From NCBI GenBank assembly GCA_951394405.1, contig OX596341.1:2170001-2234000 (forward strand): 64,000 nt of DNA, in the 5' to 3' direction. The position numbers and the translations under genes were made by a program. Shown piece after piece: positions 46,182 through 58,121 of this stretch (its first letter is position 1; each line of letters opens with the position of its first letter). The notes under the pieces are model-generated. The model did no database searches. It saw only the letters and a list, made by a program, of their open reading frames with translations, and was not told the origin of the DNA. This DNA is from Coprinellus micaceus. Lineage: Eukaryota > Basidiomycota > Agaricomycetes > Agaricales > Psathyrellaceae.

Positions 46182-48966
46182 ATGCTTTCCAAAGCGTCGC
46201 GTTTCGTGTCGTACCCCGTCATATTTTGGCTAGCGGGCCTCGCATATAGCCAAGAGGTATGGGATGTGGTGAGTCTCCAAGGGCGAGTGAGATCGGGGCA
46301 TGTGACGTCTGACCAGGTTCTCGATCCAGTGGCAAACGACGTGGAATCGAACAGCACTTTTGCAGTACCAGAAGCAGTCGCCCGCCATCCTCTTCTCTAA
46401 CCAGTCGGCCTCTGCGAGCGCGAACATCCTGGTAAAAGAAACGCAAATCCACCAGTCGATATTAGGAGTGGGAGGAACTTTGAGTAAGCATAGAGGCCCC
46501 GATCCTGTATGGTCGAGTGCTGACGCGAAGTCTGCTATGCAGCCGACTCGTCTGCCCAACTCTTGCGCAATCTCAAGGTGAGAGAGAGTTCCGCCAGGAC
46601 TTCCGTCCGCTTCCTAACGCGCATATCTAGAGTACGAATGTCCAGAGCTATTGGGAACTCGTTCAATACATGTTCTCACCCGAAGAAGGCCCCAAGTCTG
46701 GAGCTCTGAGCTACCTGCGTGTGCCCTTGGGCGCCACCGACTTCTCGGCTAGCGGTAATGTGGTGCCACGCAGAGGACCGCCCAGTGCTGATACACGTTG
46801 TCGTCCCCCACAGTGTACAGCTATGATGACTTTGATGGTGACCTTTGTCTGAACGACTTCACCGTGTCGATCGCCCCAGACTACGTATTCGAGGTGTTGA
46901 ACGATATCAAGTCTGTGAACAACAGTGAGTTTTGTTGTGGGTATGTTCACGGAATTAACCAGCTAACGGCCCCAGTGCTTCGTGTTCATCTGCTGCCTTG
47001 GTCGCCGGTATGATTAATTTCTTTGACCGTCCACCCTTCAGCTAACATCGTTCAGCCCGCTTGGATGAAGGACAGCGGTACAGCGTTCGGCGGGTCACTC
47101 CTGTCGCAATACATTCCGATATGTAGGTGAATGACTTATGGTGATAGAAATCGATGTTAACGCATCGAACAACGTAGATGCGCATTACCTTCTAAAGTCG
47201 TTGCAAGCATTCGAGAACAAAGGGATCACGGCGTACGCCATCTCTATTCAGAATAAGCCCATGTACGAAACCACGACGCACCCAACTGCGCGATTCACCC
47301 CTCAGGCTGAAGCACAAGTCGGGAAGGTGTTGAGGGCGCTAATGGCTAGCAAGGGGTGGAATAATACCAAGCTTATAGGTCTTTGCTGCTCACTATATGC
47401 GTATTGCTGGGCCTGACGTCGTTCCGTTGGTAGGATTCGAGCAGAATTGGGATAAGGCCGATGACTACCCAATCAAGCTCATGCAGAATGCTGGGTCAGA
47501 CGTGTTCGATGGTGTCGCGTTTCATTGCGCCGCGGTGAGCCCGACCTCCCTCTCGTCTGGCCAATACCAACACAGGATGACATCAACCAGGGCACCGTTA
47601 ACCAGCAAGATGTGTTTCACTCGGCGTACCCAGACAAAGTGAGTTGCACATCAAATGTGTACACGTCCCAATACTGCGTTCCCCGATGATCCCCCTGCTA
47701 AGGCATTTTACTTCCCCCTGATAAATGTCAATCCGTTCTAGTCTAACGTGATTAATTGCCGCAGGAAATCTATTTCACAGGTGCGAACGGCGTCTGATCG
47801 TCAATAAGTTGACGGGCTGACTTTTACTGCCTTTTGACCAACGTAGAGTGTACTGGGTCACATGGAACAGACTGGTGGGGAGATATCAAAGTACGTCGGG
47901 TTTTTGGGCTCGTAAAGACTGTGCTCACCTTCTGGATGTACGGTCAGTGGTACATGGATAACATGTGAGTCCTCCGCTCTTTGGATACTGGCCTGCTCAC
48001 TAACGCTCTTCTCAAGCTTCATCGGATCCATCCAACACAGTGCCCAAGCGGCGCTGATGTGGAACCTGGCGTTAGACGGGTCGGGAAACCCCATGCTACC
48101 CGGCACAAGTACCTGCGGCAGCACAGGATGCCGTGGTATCGTCACTGTCAACGCCAATGGTACATGGAACGTTAACCAAGAATGTGAGCGTCTCGCACTA
48201 TGTCTCTAGGCCCTCCGACTCGGGGTGTTGGATGATCGCACTAATAACCGCGATGATTGCTTTGCTTTCTGATGTCTGTAGTCTATGCGATGGCGCAGCT
48301 GGCGAAAGGCACCATCCCCCGGGACATCGGAGGCCCGGGTGCGAGAAGGATTGGCATCGACGTTCAAGGTACCTCGAGCTCGACCCTGCGTGTGGGTGCC
48401 TACGTCACCTATCGAGCTAAACCGACGGACTCGCCGAGGTATTCCCTCGTCGTCATGAACTGTGAGGTATATATTTGAATTATGGGGATGGTATGCTGAA
48501 CAATACCTTTTCTCCGTTCGGCTGCAGGGAACGACTCGGCGAACACGAAGTGGAACCCGCAGAACGTCACTTCGACCATTGAATTCCAGGGAAAGAGGGT
48601 GAGTCCAGGTTCCGTTGGTCCGTGATTCATTGGACATGTCGCTGAAGGTAACGGATAGATCACCTATACGTTCCCTGTCGGAGTTACGACGATGTGGTGG
48701 TATGGTGCGTGCTTCAACGCTATTTGCATTGGCCTTTTCGTCCGATTGATTTGGCTGTAGCGCCAAACACTTCGAAAACTGTGGTCCGAGAGCTCCGTGA
48801 TGGCGGAAACTCGGGGCGGGTTGCGGTCCTCGATGATATGCATACTACCGACGGCTTTCAAGCTCAAGGACGCGCCCTGTCGGCGCCCACGATGAATCGC
48901 TGGGCTACGCCCCCAGACCATGACCAGCCCCAAGGATCAGCTGACGGCTGCGAGGCCCGTCGATAA
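46182..48966 (+). CDS. GH30 glycoside hydrolase (beta-1,6-glucanase-like), acid/base Glu replaced by Lys
   Basis: Secreted GH30-family protein; relatives cleave beta-1,6-glucan. I assembled 18 exons that close in frame to 573 aa. A signal peptide (FVSYPVIFWLAGLAYSQ) precedes VWQTTWNRTALLQYQ. Family landmarks in order: QSILGVGGTLTDSSAQLLRN, YMFSPEEGPKSGALSYLRVP, VYSYDDFDGDLCLNDFTV, VHLLPWSPPAWMKDSG, AYAISIQNKP, DVFDGVAFHC, EIYFTECTGSHGTDWWGDI and AALMWNLALDGSGNP. The nucleophile Glu (residue 331 in FTECTG) is present. The acid/base Glu of the usual Asn-Glu-Pro is Lys230: codon 47255-47257 reads AAG. Every splice junction and the frame are intact, so the gene may be expressed as a catalytically impaired protein, or be newly inactivated. 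An extra C-terminal tail follows the beta-sandwich. Confidence 0.88.
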
Positions 48967-51125
48967 TTAGATGAAGAGACTGACAGTGGCAGGCGTCCCC
49001 CAGGATCGCTTTCGGAAGGTGTCTGCTTACCTCAACGCACAATAATAAATTCAAGGTGCTGTGCTCGATATCGTTCGTGACTTGTCGGTTAACATTTGGT
49101 GCTCGCGGCTCATGAAGCGACCCCCGATGCCCGAGAACGCCAATCTAGCTCAGGACTTTCCATTGAGTGTTTCCGCGTACACCACACGGTATTGCACTTC
49201 TCCCTTCTGCCCAGGTGCTATCTCCTGGTGATGGTTTTCGATTGACGTTCTGTTGGATGTCTGGGAGACGCACAAAGACATACGGTGCGCTCTGGGCCCA
49301 CGACGCGACATTGGGTCGGGGGGTCGGCGGGGCATCGGCGCTGCCGCGTACTAACCCATCGAAGGCCCAGTCAGGATTTGGGCCTTCGGTATGGTCCCTT
49401 CCTCGATTGGCGGACGGGGAGGTGTCTGCTCATCGGTATACAGGAGCATTGCCAGAGCCTAATATTGGCGTCCGTGCTCCCCGTCCCAAGCTCGACTGGA
49501 AGTGACGGCCAATCATTTTGTAATGTTAAGAAGTGGGTGGACACAAGCTGTGGTCGCTTGCAGGTCAGTACATCAATGGTCTAGAGATTTGGAATGATGT
49601 ATGGCTGACGCTGACGCTGACGCCAGTATCCCCTTGGTGAATGGGTCCCGCGTCTTGACTAGGCCTAGTGCACATGTGTGCCACGACCATGAGGTTCCAG
49701 AGACGAAATTCGGATTCGCCCTCTGGAGCTGATGCCCTGAGAGCTCGTCGTTCGCCGTCTTTCCGTGACTGTGGGCGTGAGGGGTAAGGGGAACGCGCCT
49801 GCAGGGCGTTTCGGCGATCATACCTGCTTCATTGGCAAGGCCATTCTGAGAGCGGTATCTAAGGGGCCGTCATTTCCGGTACGCGAAATAGCATGGTACG
49901 CTCGAAATGGGCCGGTCTTATGGCTTCAAGTCTAACCATTCCCACTAGAACTACCCCAATACCCCGCTCAAATCGTAGTGTTAATACACACACAAAAGCC
50001 TGCAGGTAGCCTGAGTGGACATCCATCCACGCCACTGCACTGATCAGGGCCCACTATCTGTTTTCCGTCGGTGGAGGGGGCAGAACAATTGGATTTCTGT
50101 TCCTGCTCGGCGACGGGGTGATGGTGAACTATATCCCCACAAAATGCTACCAGCTCGGGATACCCGGGCGCCCAGCTGTGGTGAGGTACCCCATGCTGCC
50201 TAGCTTTGAGGTAAGTGGCTTTGCTATTAGCTTTCATTAACCCCATCGGACCACCTCAATTGTCGTGATCAATTGCGTAAGGTATGTCAGTGAAAGTTAC
50301 TCCAGAGTGACACCAGGGACTCACCCCTTTGTGATTACTTGACAGGGCGATGGCTGTAAGCAGGCCGGCCCCGTCGAGAGATGAGGTGCCTCGAAAGTTG
50401 AAGCCTGCCGTGATTTATCCTTTATCCATTCCGATGGATACAAACTAATCAGGTGGTGAGAAATGGAGCGCCCGTGCATCTACTGAATTCTATCCCTGGA
50501 CGTAATGGGATATTTCAATTGGGGGCGTTTCCTGTGATGTTTTGTGAAATTCCATGGGGAGGGCTCTCTTCGACCGCTCCTTCTCTCGGCGAAGCACCCT
50601 CGAGGTACGTTCTTTTCTCACTCCTAAAAGTATGTGCGCAGAAATGGCGACTGTGTGGCAGAATCGGGAAGATCAAAGCATCAGCGGAAGCTCTTGCAGA
50701 CCCGAGGCTTCTGGGAGACTGAATGATTTACTTATTCGTGCCGTCACGCTTCGTGTATTGACTTGACATAGTCGAGGACTACGAACCCCCAGGAGTTCGA
50801 ATTCTATTGCTCTGGCTGTTGATGGATTTGCCTCGCCGGAAATGTCCTGCGGCAAGCGCCAAAAACGCTATCTTCTACTCCGTTGCCCGCCGAAGTCCCC
50901 TGTTGTTACTGCGTTTTCACCGGAGAATGCACGTTCTGGCGCCTTCGCAGCAGTCATGAGAACATGTCTGTTTCGAGTTACCCCATGCCACCACTGTGGG
51001 CCTTTCCTCGGCAAAGACCTGTTGGGAACTGGTGCGCGATCGGCCTGACGGCTCTATGGGATTGCCTAGCCTGTCATACCAATCTTCTATAAAGCTGCCC
51101 TCCAAAACACCCCAACCGACGCCCC
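48967..51125. other. Unresolved 2.2 kb between GH30 and the P450
   Basis: Two plus-strand segments look exon-like: about 50049-50211, bounded by an AG acceptor and GTAAGT donor and reading HYLFSVGGGGRTIGFLFLLG then YIPTKCYQLGIPGRPAVVRY; and about 50456-50603 (GAPVHLLNSIPGRNGIFQLG). I could not connect them into a gene or name a family. A minus-strand open stretch at 49335-49150 is equally inconclusive. A fast-evolving or decayed gene is possible. The P450 promoter must lie at the right end. Confidence 0.4.
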
Positions 51126-53460
51126 ATGTCTCTCCCCTTCCTCCCCGATTTCGCCCTCACCTCCACCTTCGTCGTCGTTGGTGGTGCGTACTTTGCGTAT
51201 CGCGCGTTGACGAGCAAGCATGTGCCCAGCCATTTGCCTCCTGGGCCCCCGCCTTTGCCGTTCGTGGGCAACCTGCACCAGATGCCGACGTCGAACCAGA
51301 TTGAGGGCTTCAGGGAGATGGCAAAAATCTACGGTGCGTCTAGGGCGTGCACATCGATGCAGACGGCGTCGCAGCTCACCTCGACCCTACTTCAGGTGAC
51401 GTCGTCTACGTCCGAATATTCCGACAGCCAATGGTCATCATAGACAGCTTGCAAGCTGCCCGCGACCTTCTCGATAAACGGAGCTCCATTTACTCGGATC
51501 GTCCCCGCTTCGTCCTCTTCTCCGAACTGTGAGCGCGCTTTTAGCTCCCCCTTACACGCCCTGGGCGATGTGGATTCTAACGGGCATGGATTGGTAGGAT
51601 GGGTTGGCACAGTGCCTCGACGCACGTCAGATAGTGAGTGCAAGAATGAAATCACCCAAGCCAAGCGAATGAACCTCTATTTCACGTTTCTGTGTTCAGC
51701 GGGCCCAGGTTTCGCAAGCACCGGCGGTTTATGAACGCAATGTTTAATTCACGCGCGGTTTCCGCCTTTCGTCCACTACAACAGAAGGAGAGAATCACGG
51801 TGATGGAGGGGCTCCTCATCTCACCCAACGCGTTTCTAGGCCATTTCAGGCGGTACGTGGTGCTTCGGCTCGTGGTATGCTGCCTAACATGCGCGCCTGA
51901 TAGGTTTGCGGCTGCTATGATCCTAAAGATCACATATGGCCACGACGTGCACTCCAACGATGACCACTTTATCCACCTGGGTGCGTGTGGTAATTCGAGG
52001 GAGAGGATGACACTGACATGTCAAACATAAATAGCCGAGCGAGCAGCGACACTGACAGTACAATCTGGTTCACCGGCCGCGACTTTGGTCGACTTTTTCC
52101 CAGCTTTGAGGTTCGTGGTTCCGTAATTTAAACATTAGAAGGGCAACCTGGGTCTTATCGCCGCTGTGTCGACGCTTCCTCAGACACATACCGACATGGG
52201 CCCCATTCTCGAACTTCAAGAGGAAGGCGTTGGAGACCAGAGAGGCTGTAGAAGCGATGATGGGGGTTCCCTACGAAGTGGTCAAGTCGGAGATGGTGAG
52301 TCTTCTTTTCTCTTCGGGTTCGCTGAAGGGCCGCCATGTCGTTGACGAACTTCTGCAGAAGACAGGAATAGCGGTTCCATCATACACGTCTGCTCTCTTG
52401 GAATCGCGCGCTAACCCCCTGGATGGTTCCGTCAACCCAGAAGACGAGGAGGACATTCGAGGGTCTGCTGGGACATTGTACGCTGGTATGTCGCGACATC
52501 CATACGGCCCATTTCGTTTGCTCAATCAAAGGAACATTGCCATCAGCGGCGGAGGATACTGTGAGTCTTATCTTCTCATTACATGCTTGCGCTTCTTCAT
52601 AACGTTTCCCTCATGTAGACCGTGGCTTTCCTCCACACCTTCGTCTTGGCGATGGTTCTTAACCCGGACGTCCTGAAGAAGGCCCAAGAGGAAATGGATA
52701 GAGTTGTAGGCAAGCACCGTTTGCCAAGTATGGAAGACCGGGAGTCCCTCCCGTACTTTGACTGCGTGCTCAAAGAGGTTCTTCGGTAATTATCGCATGC
52801 TTCGCAATGCTTGAAACGCTCAAGGGTTCTCTGGGACTAACTCAGACTTACTAGATGGAATCCATTGGTCCCTCTGGGGATGCCTCATCGCCTGATGGAA
52901 GATGACTGCTACCGAGACTTCCTCATTCCCAAGGGCTCAACTATACTCGTCAACATATAGTACGTTCTCTGTCCTTCCGAAACTGTAAAACGGAGCTGAC
53001 GGAAACCTACCCCACGCAGCTCAATACTTCAAGACTGCGCCAACCCTGATAGGTTTTATCCCGAGCGATACCTGGAGGACGAGTCGCTTCCCGATCCTAC
53101 AACCATTATCTTCGGCTTCGGACGCAGGTACGTCGGCTTCGATTGCGTGCCGTCATACTCCCGTGCAGCCTCAATGAAATCGGACACTAACCTCCATTTC
53201 CGTTATGCCTTGCCTGCAGGATTTGTCCTGGGCGCTTCCTGGCAGACTCCAGCGTCTACATGACGTTAGCAGCACTCACTGCGCTGTTCGATATCTCCCC
53301 GGCACACGACTCGGAAGGGAACCCGATCATCCCTGCGGTTGCATATGCGGAGGGTTTTGTCCGTCACCCCAAGCCATTCCGGTGTTCCATCAAGCCTAGA
53401 TCCGAGAGCGTACTGACGCTGGTTAAGGAGGCCAAAGCCGAGCCCGCTACGTCAATGTAG
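51126..53460 (+). CDS. Cytochrome P450, basidiomycete CYP64/CYP5144-like
   Basis: Microsomal monooxygenase of unknown substrate. Thirteen exons close in frame to 518 aa, beginning 51126-51333 and ending 53220-53460. An N-terminal membrane anchor ([20 protein letters not shown]) is followed by the proline hinge [13 protein letters not shown]. Also present: [13 protein letters not shown] in helix C; the I-helix motif AAEDTT, built from a 14-nt exon (52547-52560); the ExxR motif in [18 protein letters not shown]; and the heme loop [17 protein letters not shown] with the axial cysteine at about residue 441. Length and all signature motifs are normal, so it should be active. The intron at 52296-52358 could in principle be retained, since it is 63 nt without a stop. 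Expression control is not evident. Confidence 0.92.
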
Positions 53461-54182
53461 GCAAACAGGTTCCACTTTCTACCTTCCCGTCTGCCTTTCT
53501 TTTGCGCTCCCGAGTTTGACGCCAGCCTTCCCTTACTTCCCTACCCCGATATGCATGACCCCAGTTACTTCGTTATTCTTACCCCCGGGTATCACCTTAT
53601 CTCCTCGATTTTATTTGATCGAGTCTTCATCCATGCCAGGACACACTCACTCTTCATGGACCTTATTCCCTGTTTCATATCTGCATCAGCTACATACACC
53701 GTCTACCTGTATATTACCTTGTTGACCTGAGGCCACTTATTTATTGAGATTCCTCGTCGGGGCTGGTACCAGGGCCCCCTTATGCAGCTCAACTTTCGGG
53801 GACCTTGTGATGAGGAGTTAAGCGTTAAGCGCCCGGCGATCAAACCTTAGCGCCGGATTCGGGTGCAAAACCGGATGGACTTGGCCCGTTGTTCACAACT
53901 CAGGTGCAGAAACCGCCGTGTAATGGCAAAAATGGGATGTGAACTACGCGCTTCATATGATGAGTGATCTTAGACGTTGTATCCCCGCGGTGAGCTGCAT
54001 CGCAAGCTTCAGTGGGTTGCTTAGACCACGGTCCTCCTGACGACAACGCACCTCAGCCTAAGCTCTCCTCCACGGAGGGAGACTACGGTGGACTGCTTCA
54101 ATTACAAAGTCACTGTTCCCAGATGGCGGCGTGACCTTCCAGGAACCCTGCAGAGAGTTTGTTCGAAATGAATGAAGCCAAG
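53461..54182. other. Convergent 3' region of the P450 and the F-box/LRR gene
   Basis: About 720 bp, no exon seen. Around 53818-53860 there is a cluster of short related words (TTAAGCG, GTTAAGCGCCCGG, CTTAGCGCCGG), one of which contains the recurrent octamer. Confidence 0.5.
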
Positions 54183-56252
54183 TCAGTCAGTCAGGTGTTC
54201 AGTGGGTCGAGGCGCACGATAATTGAAGCATTGAGGATCCACCGGGGATAATGAAGATATTAAGAGACGCTTGCCTATCAAGCCACGTACCTCCCAAAGT
54301 CTACCGTTGACCACCAATCTCCGTAGAGATGCAGCACCGTGGTGCATGATCTGAAGGACGTCTTCCTCCCCGAGCTTGAGGGATCGCGGCTTGATGTTCC
54401 GAATTTCCAATGATGCTGTGCGAAGGTGGGACGCGACTGGGACCAACTTGGAGAAGCGTTCCTATGTGGCACATAAATGAGAGAATTTTATTGATACGAT
54501 GAGAACAAAAGCCTACCAATGCCGTGTTGCCTGCAGAAACCTGCAACGTCTCGAGGACCTGGCACCGTTCCAGGAGATTTTGGAGAGCTCCGAGGCTGAC
54601 GAATGCCGAACCAATTCGAAGGCACCTTAGAGTACTGGCGTGTTTCTTCGTCAAGTGTTCGATGAGATTGTCGAAAGCTGGATACGCCACGAATGAGTTC
54701 TGGACGTAATGCGAGGGTGCGTTTGAAAGTTCGTTCATATCATCGACATGGTCGGACAGCTTTTCACCCTCCGCAATAATCCGGAGTGTTTGGATTGGGG
54801 AAGCTGCGATTGTTCTTCGAACCCACGCGCAGAAGGTCGCGACCTCTTTGCACGTGGTCAAAGGCCCTCGATAGTCAGCGGTGAATGACTTCAGTCGGCG
54901 TAACCCGGGCTTGTAGGTTGGGGATTTCATTTGCTGGGAGAACGCCGATGAGTGGAAGAGGGGACTTGGGCGCCGAGGCCGAGAGCCAAGGTAACACTTA
55001 CCCAGTAGTTCCGCAATCGTAGGTGTTCAAGGTTTGGAAGTTGCCTAAGGAAGGCGAAGGTGTCCTCATCCGTGATAGAGTAGGATAAGCCGAGGGTGAA
55101 CGCCTTCAGATTCTCGCTGACATGAGGCAAGAACGACTTCAACACTCCAGGAGTCACCGACCCACAATTGTCCTGAGAAGGGTGAAGAATTAGGCTTGGC
55201 ACAGAGAGTCATCCCAAGGCCTCGGACGCACCAGCAGATGTAGCTCGGCCAACGTAGAAACGTTCTTCTCAAGCCATTCGGGAAGGTGCTGCAATATTGC
55301 ACGACCGGGACTGTGCAAAGCTAGTTTGCAGAGACCTTTGATACCCGTGAGGAGAGACACCTTTTCTTCGTCCGAGGTGCATGAAGAGTTGAGGACAAGC
55401 TCCCGCAGGGCAGTATGAAAATTCGGGAGCAGCTTCACGCTGTCGACGAACACGTCTTCATGAAATGTGGCTGGAATGAATTTAACAGAGCGGATGTTGG
55501 TAAACTTTCGAAGCGCGTCGTGCAGCACTGTATGGAGCGTATTCCGAGGAGGTGGCCGGGAGTTGAGAAAACCTGTGCATCATCAGTCTCCGCCAAAGGA
55601 ACTCACTGAGAGAAGGAAGAGAGTGGCTAGGTGAGAGGGATACTTTGTTGCCTGGATCGGGTCGGGTCTCTGGCGGATGTGCCATCTACTTATTTATGAC
55701 TGATGGACGTACCGCTAACCTCAAGCTCTACCACCAACTCTGCGTATTGTGGTAACGTGGCGGATGGAAGGTTGGATGGGCTCTGTCCTCATTAGGCATT
55801 AACACAGCACGAGATAAGTTGTTGATTTCCGAAGGCAAACCGGGGCAATGGCCGCAACCGAAGCCACTTCCGAGGCCAATCGCGTTGCAACGGAAGCGCC
55901 AAAGTTACAGGGCGGGCGAAGGTGTCAAACTTACTGTAACGGCACCTGTATCCCTCAGATTGAGTTGGTACAGCTGAGATACCGGAGGCGAGAGGACCAC
56001 GCGGTAGTAGAGCATCTTTGACGCCGCCCGATTGAACTCTTTGTTCACAAGGGACCACTGAAAGAGCTGGCCATAGTCATCGCGATGGTAGCCTAGGATC
56101 CAGAAAATTACGTCGTAGTAAAGTGGGAAGTCCATGCTTTGGCTTTGAACCTGGGAGATGGTGGTTGTGGTTGTGTGGAATTTCAAGGATGGGGTTCCCA
56201 ATGCTTCAATCCTGGTGGGAGGGTCTAAGGTTTGGTAGAAAGAGATGGTCAA
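54183..56252 (-). CDS. F-box-like protein with leucine-rich repeats
   Basis: Multi-exon gene. The N-terminal exon (ATG 56252, or 56135 giving MDFPLYYDVIFWILGYHRDD) contains an F-box-like start and QWSLVNKEFNRAASKMLYYR. Later exons encode leucine-rich sequence: ATLPQYAELVVELEV near 55720-55760, VLHDALRKFTNIRSVKFIPA near 55480-55530, ALRELVLNSSCTS and LAELHLL to 55230, FLRQLPNLEHLRLRNYW near 55020, LRRLKSFTADYRGPLTTCKE near 54880, ALQNLLERCQVLETLQVSAG near 54540, and HLRTASLEIRNIKPRSLKLG near 54390. The family is common and variable in Agaricomycetes; substrates are unknown. I did not fix every splice junction, and the 3' end (stop at 54183) assumes read-through after GRLWE. Confidence 0.7.
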
Positions 56253-56461
56253 TTGGTCGTGTGTCTGCGCAAACCCAGATTACAGGGTTAGGGTTTGTTT
56301 GATGGTCGGCTCGGACTTTTGAGTGAACTGTGTGGGCGCTTAACCTCTTTTCTTCCACCACCACCACCCCAGGTTTTCCTCCCCCATACCCCTGGATATC
56401 CGCGCCACACACCCCTTCGGCAACTGCTATATCAACGGAAACCGATATATACCACTTTTGG
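56253..56461. promoter_or_regulatory. Shared promoter of the F-box/LRR gene and PUS3
   Basis: About 210 bp between divergent starts. It contains a GGGCGCTTA word at 56334-56342 immediately before a CT/CA-rich run that leads to the PUS3 start, a plausible core promoter position. Confidence 0.45.
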
Positions 56462-58036
56462 ATGATAACTCGTTTCCGCGACCTGCTCATTCGTTCAAAC
56501 CGTCGCCTTCAATTTTCAGCCATGGCAACTTCAGTACTTCCGTCACAATATGCAGGGTGGTCTCGAGAACAGCTCATCGAGAGGTTGGTTTCTCTTGAGC
56601 CCCAAGCTTCCACTTCCTCCGCAGCAGCGCCCAAAGTCGGGGTTCCTCCTCTGGAAAATGGCACCGGCAAACCCAAGGCGACGAGGAAGTTCGACTTCTA
56701 CCAATATCCCCGGCGGAAAATAGCCCTCAAATTCTGCTATACAGGGTCTGAGTACGGAGGTTTGGCTTTCCAAATAGACGACACGCCGCTTCCAACAGTG
56801 GAAGGGGTTCTATTCGATGCACTGGCCAAGGCAAGGCTCATCGATGTGGATGCTGGATTCGAGGGATGTGGTTGGGAAAGGTGTGGACGAACGGATCGCG
56901 GGGTGAGTGGGGCTGGGCAGCTCGTCTCCCTGTGGGTGAGAAGTGCTCTGCCGAAGGAGGAACTGGCGGAATCGGCAGAGGGACCGCTGGCGTTGCCCGC
57001 ACCAATACCCAGGGGAGCCGAAGCTGCCGATACGGTGCCAGTTCCAGACGGTATTGAGAGGAGAGTACCCCAAGAGCAGTCGAAGAACGAGCACGACTAT
57101 GTCACCATCCTCAATCGCATGCTGCCTGAAACCATCAGGATTGTCGCCTGGTCCCCCGTCACCTCGAAGTTTTCAGCACGGTTCTCCTGCAAATGGCGGC
57201 ACTACAGGTACTTCTTCTCGCCACAAGACCTCGACATCTCGCGGATGCAGGATGGCGCCTCTCGCCTAGTCGGAGAACACGACTTCCGTAACCTCTGCAA
57301 ACTGGACCCGGCAAAGCAGATTACCTCCTTCAAGCGCAACATCCTCAACGCCTACGTCGAACCATACAACGGCAACCTTCACGTCTTCAACCTCGTCGGT
57401 AGCGCATTCCTCTATAACCAAGTTCGACATATCATGGCTGTCCTGTTCCTCGTTGGCACAGGGCTCGAACCCCCATCACTCGTCTCCACCCTTCTCAACG
57501 CCTCAGAGAACCCCGAAGGCTCCGAATACCCTGTCGTCGACCGTAAACCTGAGTATCAGATGGCTGATGGACTACCCTTGGTTCTGTGGGATTGTGGGTA
57601 CCCAGAAGATTCATTTACGTGGAGGACCCACGGGCGGCCTCCTTCAGTTGAATACCGAGACGACGGCGAGACCCAACGTGAAATGCAAAACATCGTACAA
57701 CGCTCTCACATCACCGCAGCACTCAACGAACACTTCCTGCTAACTATATCCAAATTCCACGTACCACCCCAATCGATCTTCCCCCTCGAGAACCCCGAGC
57801 AGCTGCAGGAGCGTAAGGGACCTCAGCAAGCCATTCAAATACCACTCGGCGCAGGCACGTCGAAGCGAGTCATTAAGTACCAGAGAATTCTCGACCGGAA
57901 AAGACTAGACCCTGTGGAAGTCGCGAACGAGAGGTGGAGGTTGGGGAAGGGATTCCGCAAGAGTGAGAAACGTCGGCTCGCCGAGGAGGGTGACGAAGAG
58001 CCACTGAAGAAGGTCGCTGTGGGTAGCGACAACTAG
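56462..58036 (+). CDS. PUS3: tRNA pseudouridine(38/39) synthase PUS3 (yeast Deg1)
   Basis: Forms pseudouridine at positions 38 and 39 of the tRNA anticodon arm. A single uninterrupted exon, unusual in this window, encodes 524 aa from ATG 56462; ATG 56522 (MATSVLPSQYAGW) would give a 504-aa form. The N-terminal YAGWSREQLIERLVSLE matches the Deg1/PUS3-specific helix. The TruA-family core follows: KIALKFCYTGSEYGGLAFQI, TPLPTVEGVLFDAL, RCGRTDRGVSG with the catalytic Asp (residue 145 from ATG 56462), ILNRMLPETIRIVAW, GEHDFRNLCKLD and LVGSAFLYNQVRHIMAVL. The C-terminal basic tail (FRKSEKRRLAEEG) resembles a nuclear or nucleolar signal. The extra 20 residues of the longer form are basic and could act as a mitochondrial presequence. 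Confidence 0.94.
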   Translation: MITRFRDLLIRSNRRLQFSAMATSVLPSQYAGWSREQLIERLVSLEPQASTSSAAAPKVGVPPLENGTGKPKATRKFDFYQYPRRKIALKFCYTGSEYGGLAFQIDDTPLPTVEGVLFDALAKARLIDVDAGFEGCGWERCGRTDRGVSGAGQLVSLWVRSALPKEELAESAEGPLALPAPIPRGAEAADTVPVPDGIERRVPQEQSKNEHDYVTILNRMLPETIRIVAWSPVTSKFSARFSCKWRHYRYFFSPQDLDISRMQDGASRLVGEHDFRNLCKLDPAKQITSFKRNILNAYVEPYNGNLHVFNLVGSAFLYNQVRHIMAVLFLVGTGLEPPSLVSTLLNASENPEGSEYPVVDRKPEYQMADGLPLVLWDCGYPEDSFTWRTHGRPPSVEYRDDGETQREMQNIVQRSHITAALNEHFLLTISKFHVPPQSIFPLENPEQLQERKGPQQAIQIPLGAGTSKRVIKYQRILDRKRLDPVEVANERWRLGKGFRKSEKRRLAEEGDEEPLKKVAVGSDN

Positions 58037-58121
58037 ACGGTGTTCTTCCTTCTATTGGTGTAGAGAAAGGCGGGGCATACGACGGCTATTTTACAGGACA
58101 GGACAAACGCACTGCTTCATA

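Noticed and set aside
41480..47257. Repeat-induced point mutation as explanation for the C-to-T stop and G-to-A Lys codon
   Set aside because: Only two transitions in two unrelated single-copy genes; surrounding codons show no transition excess, so RIP is not supported.
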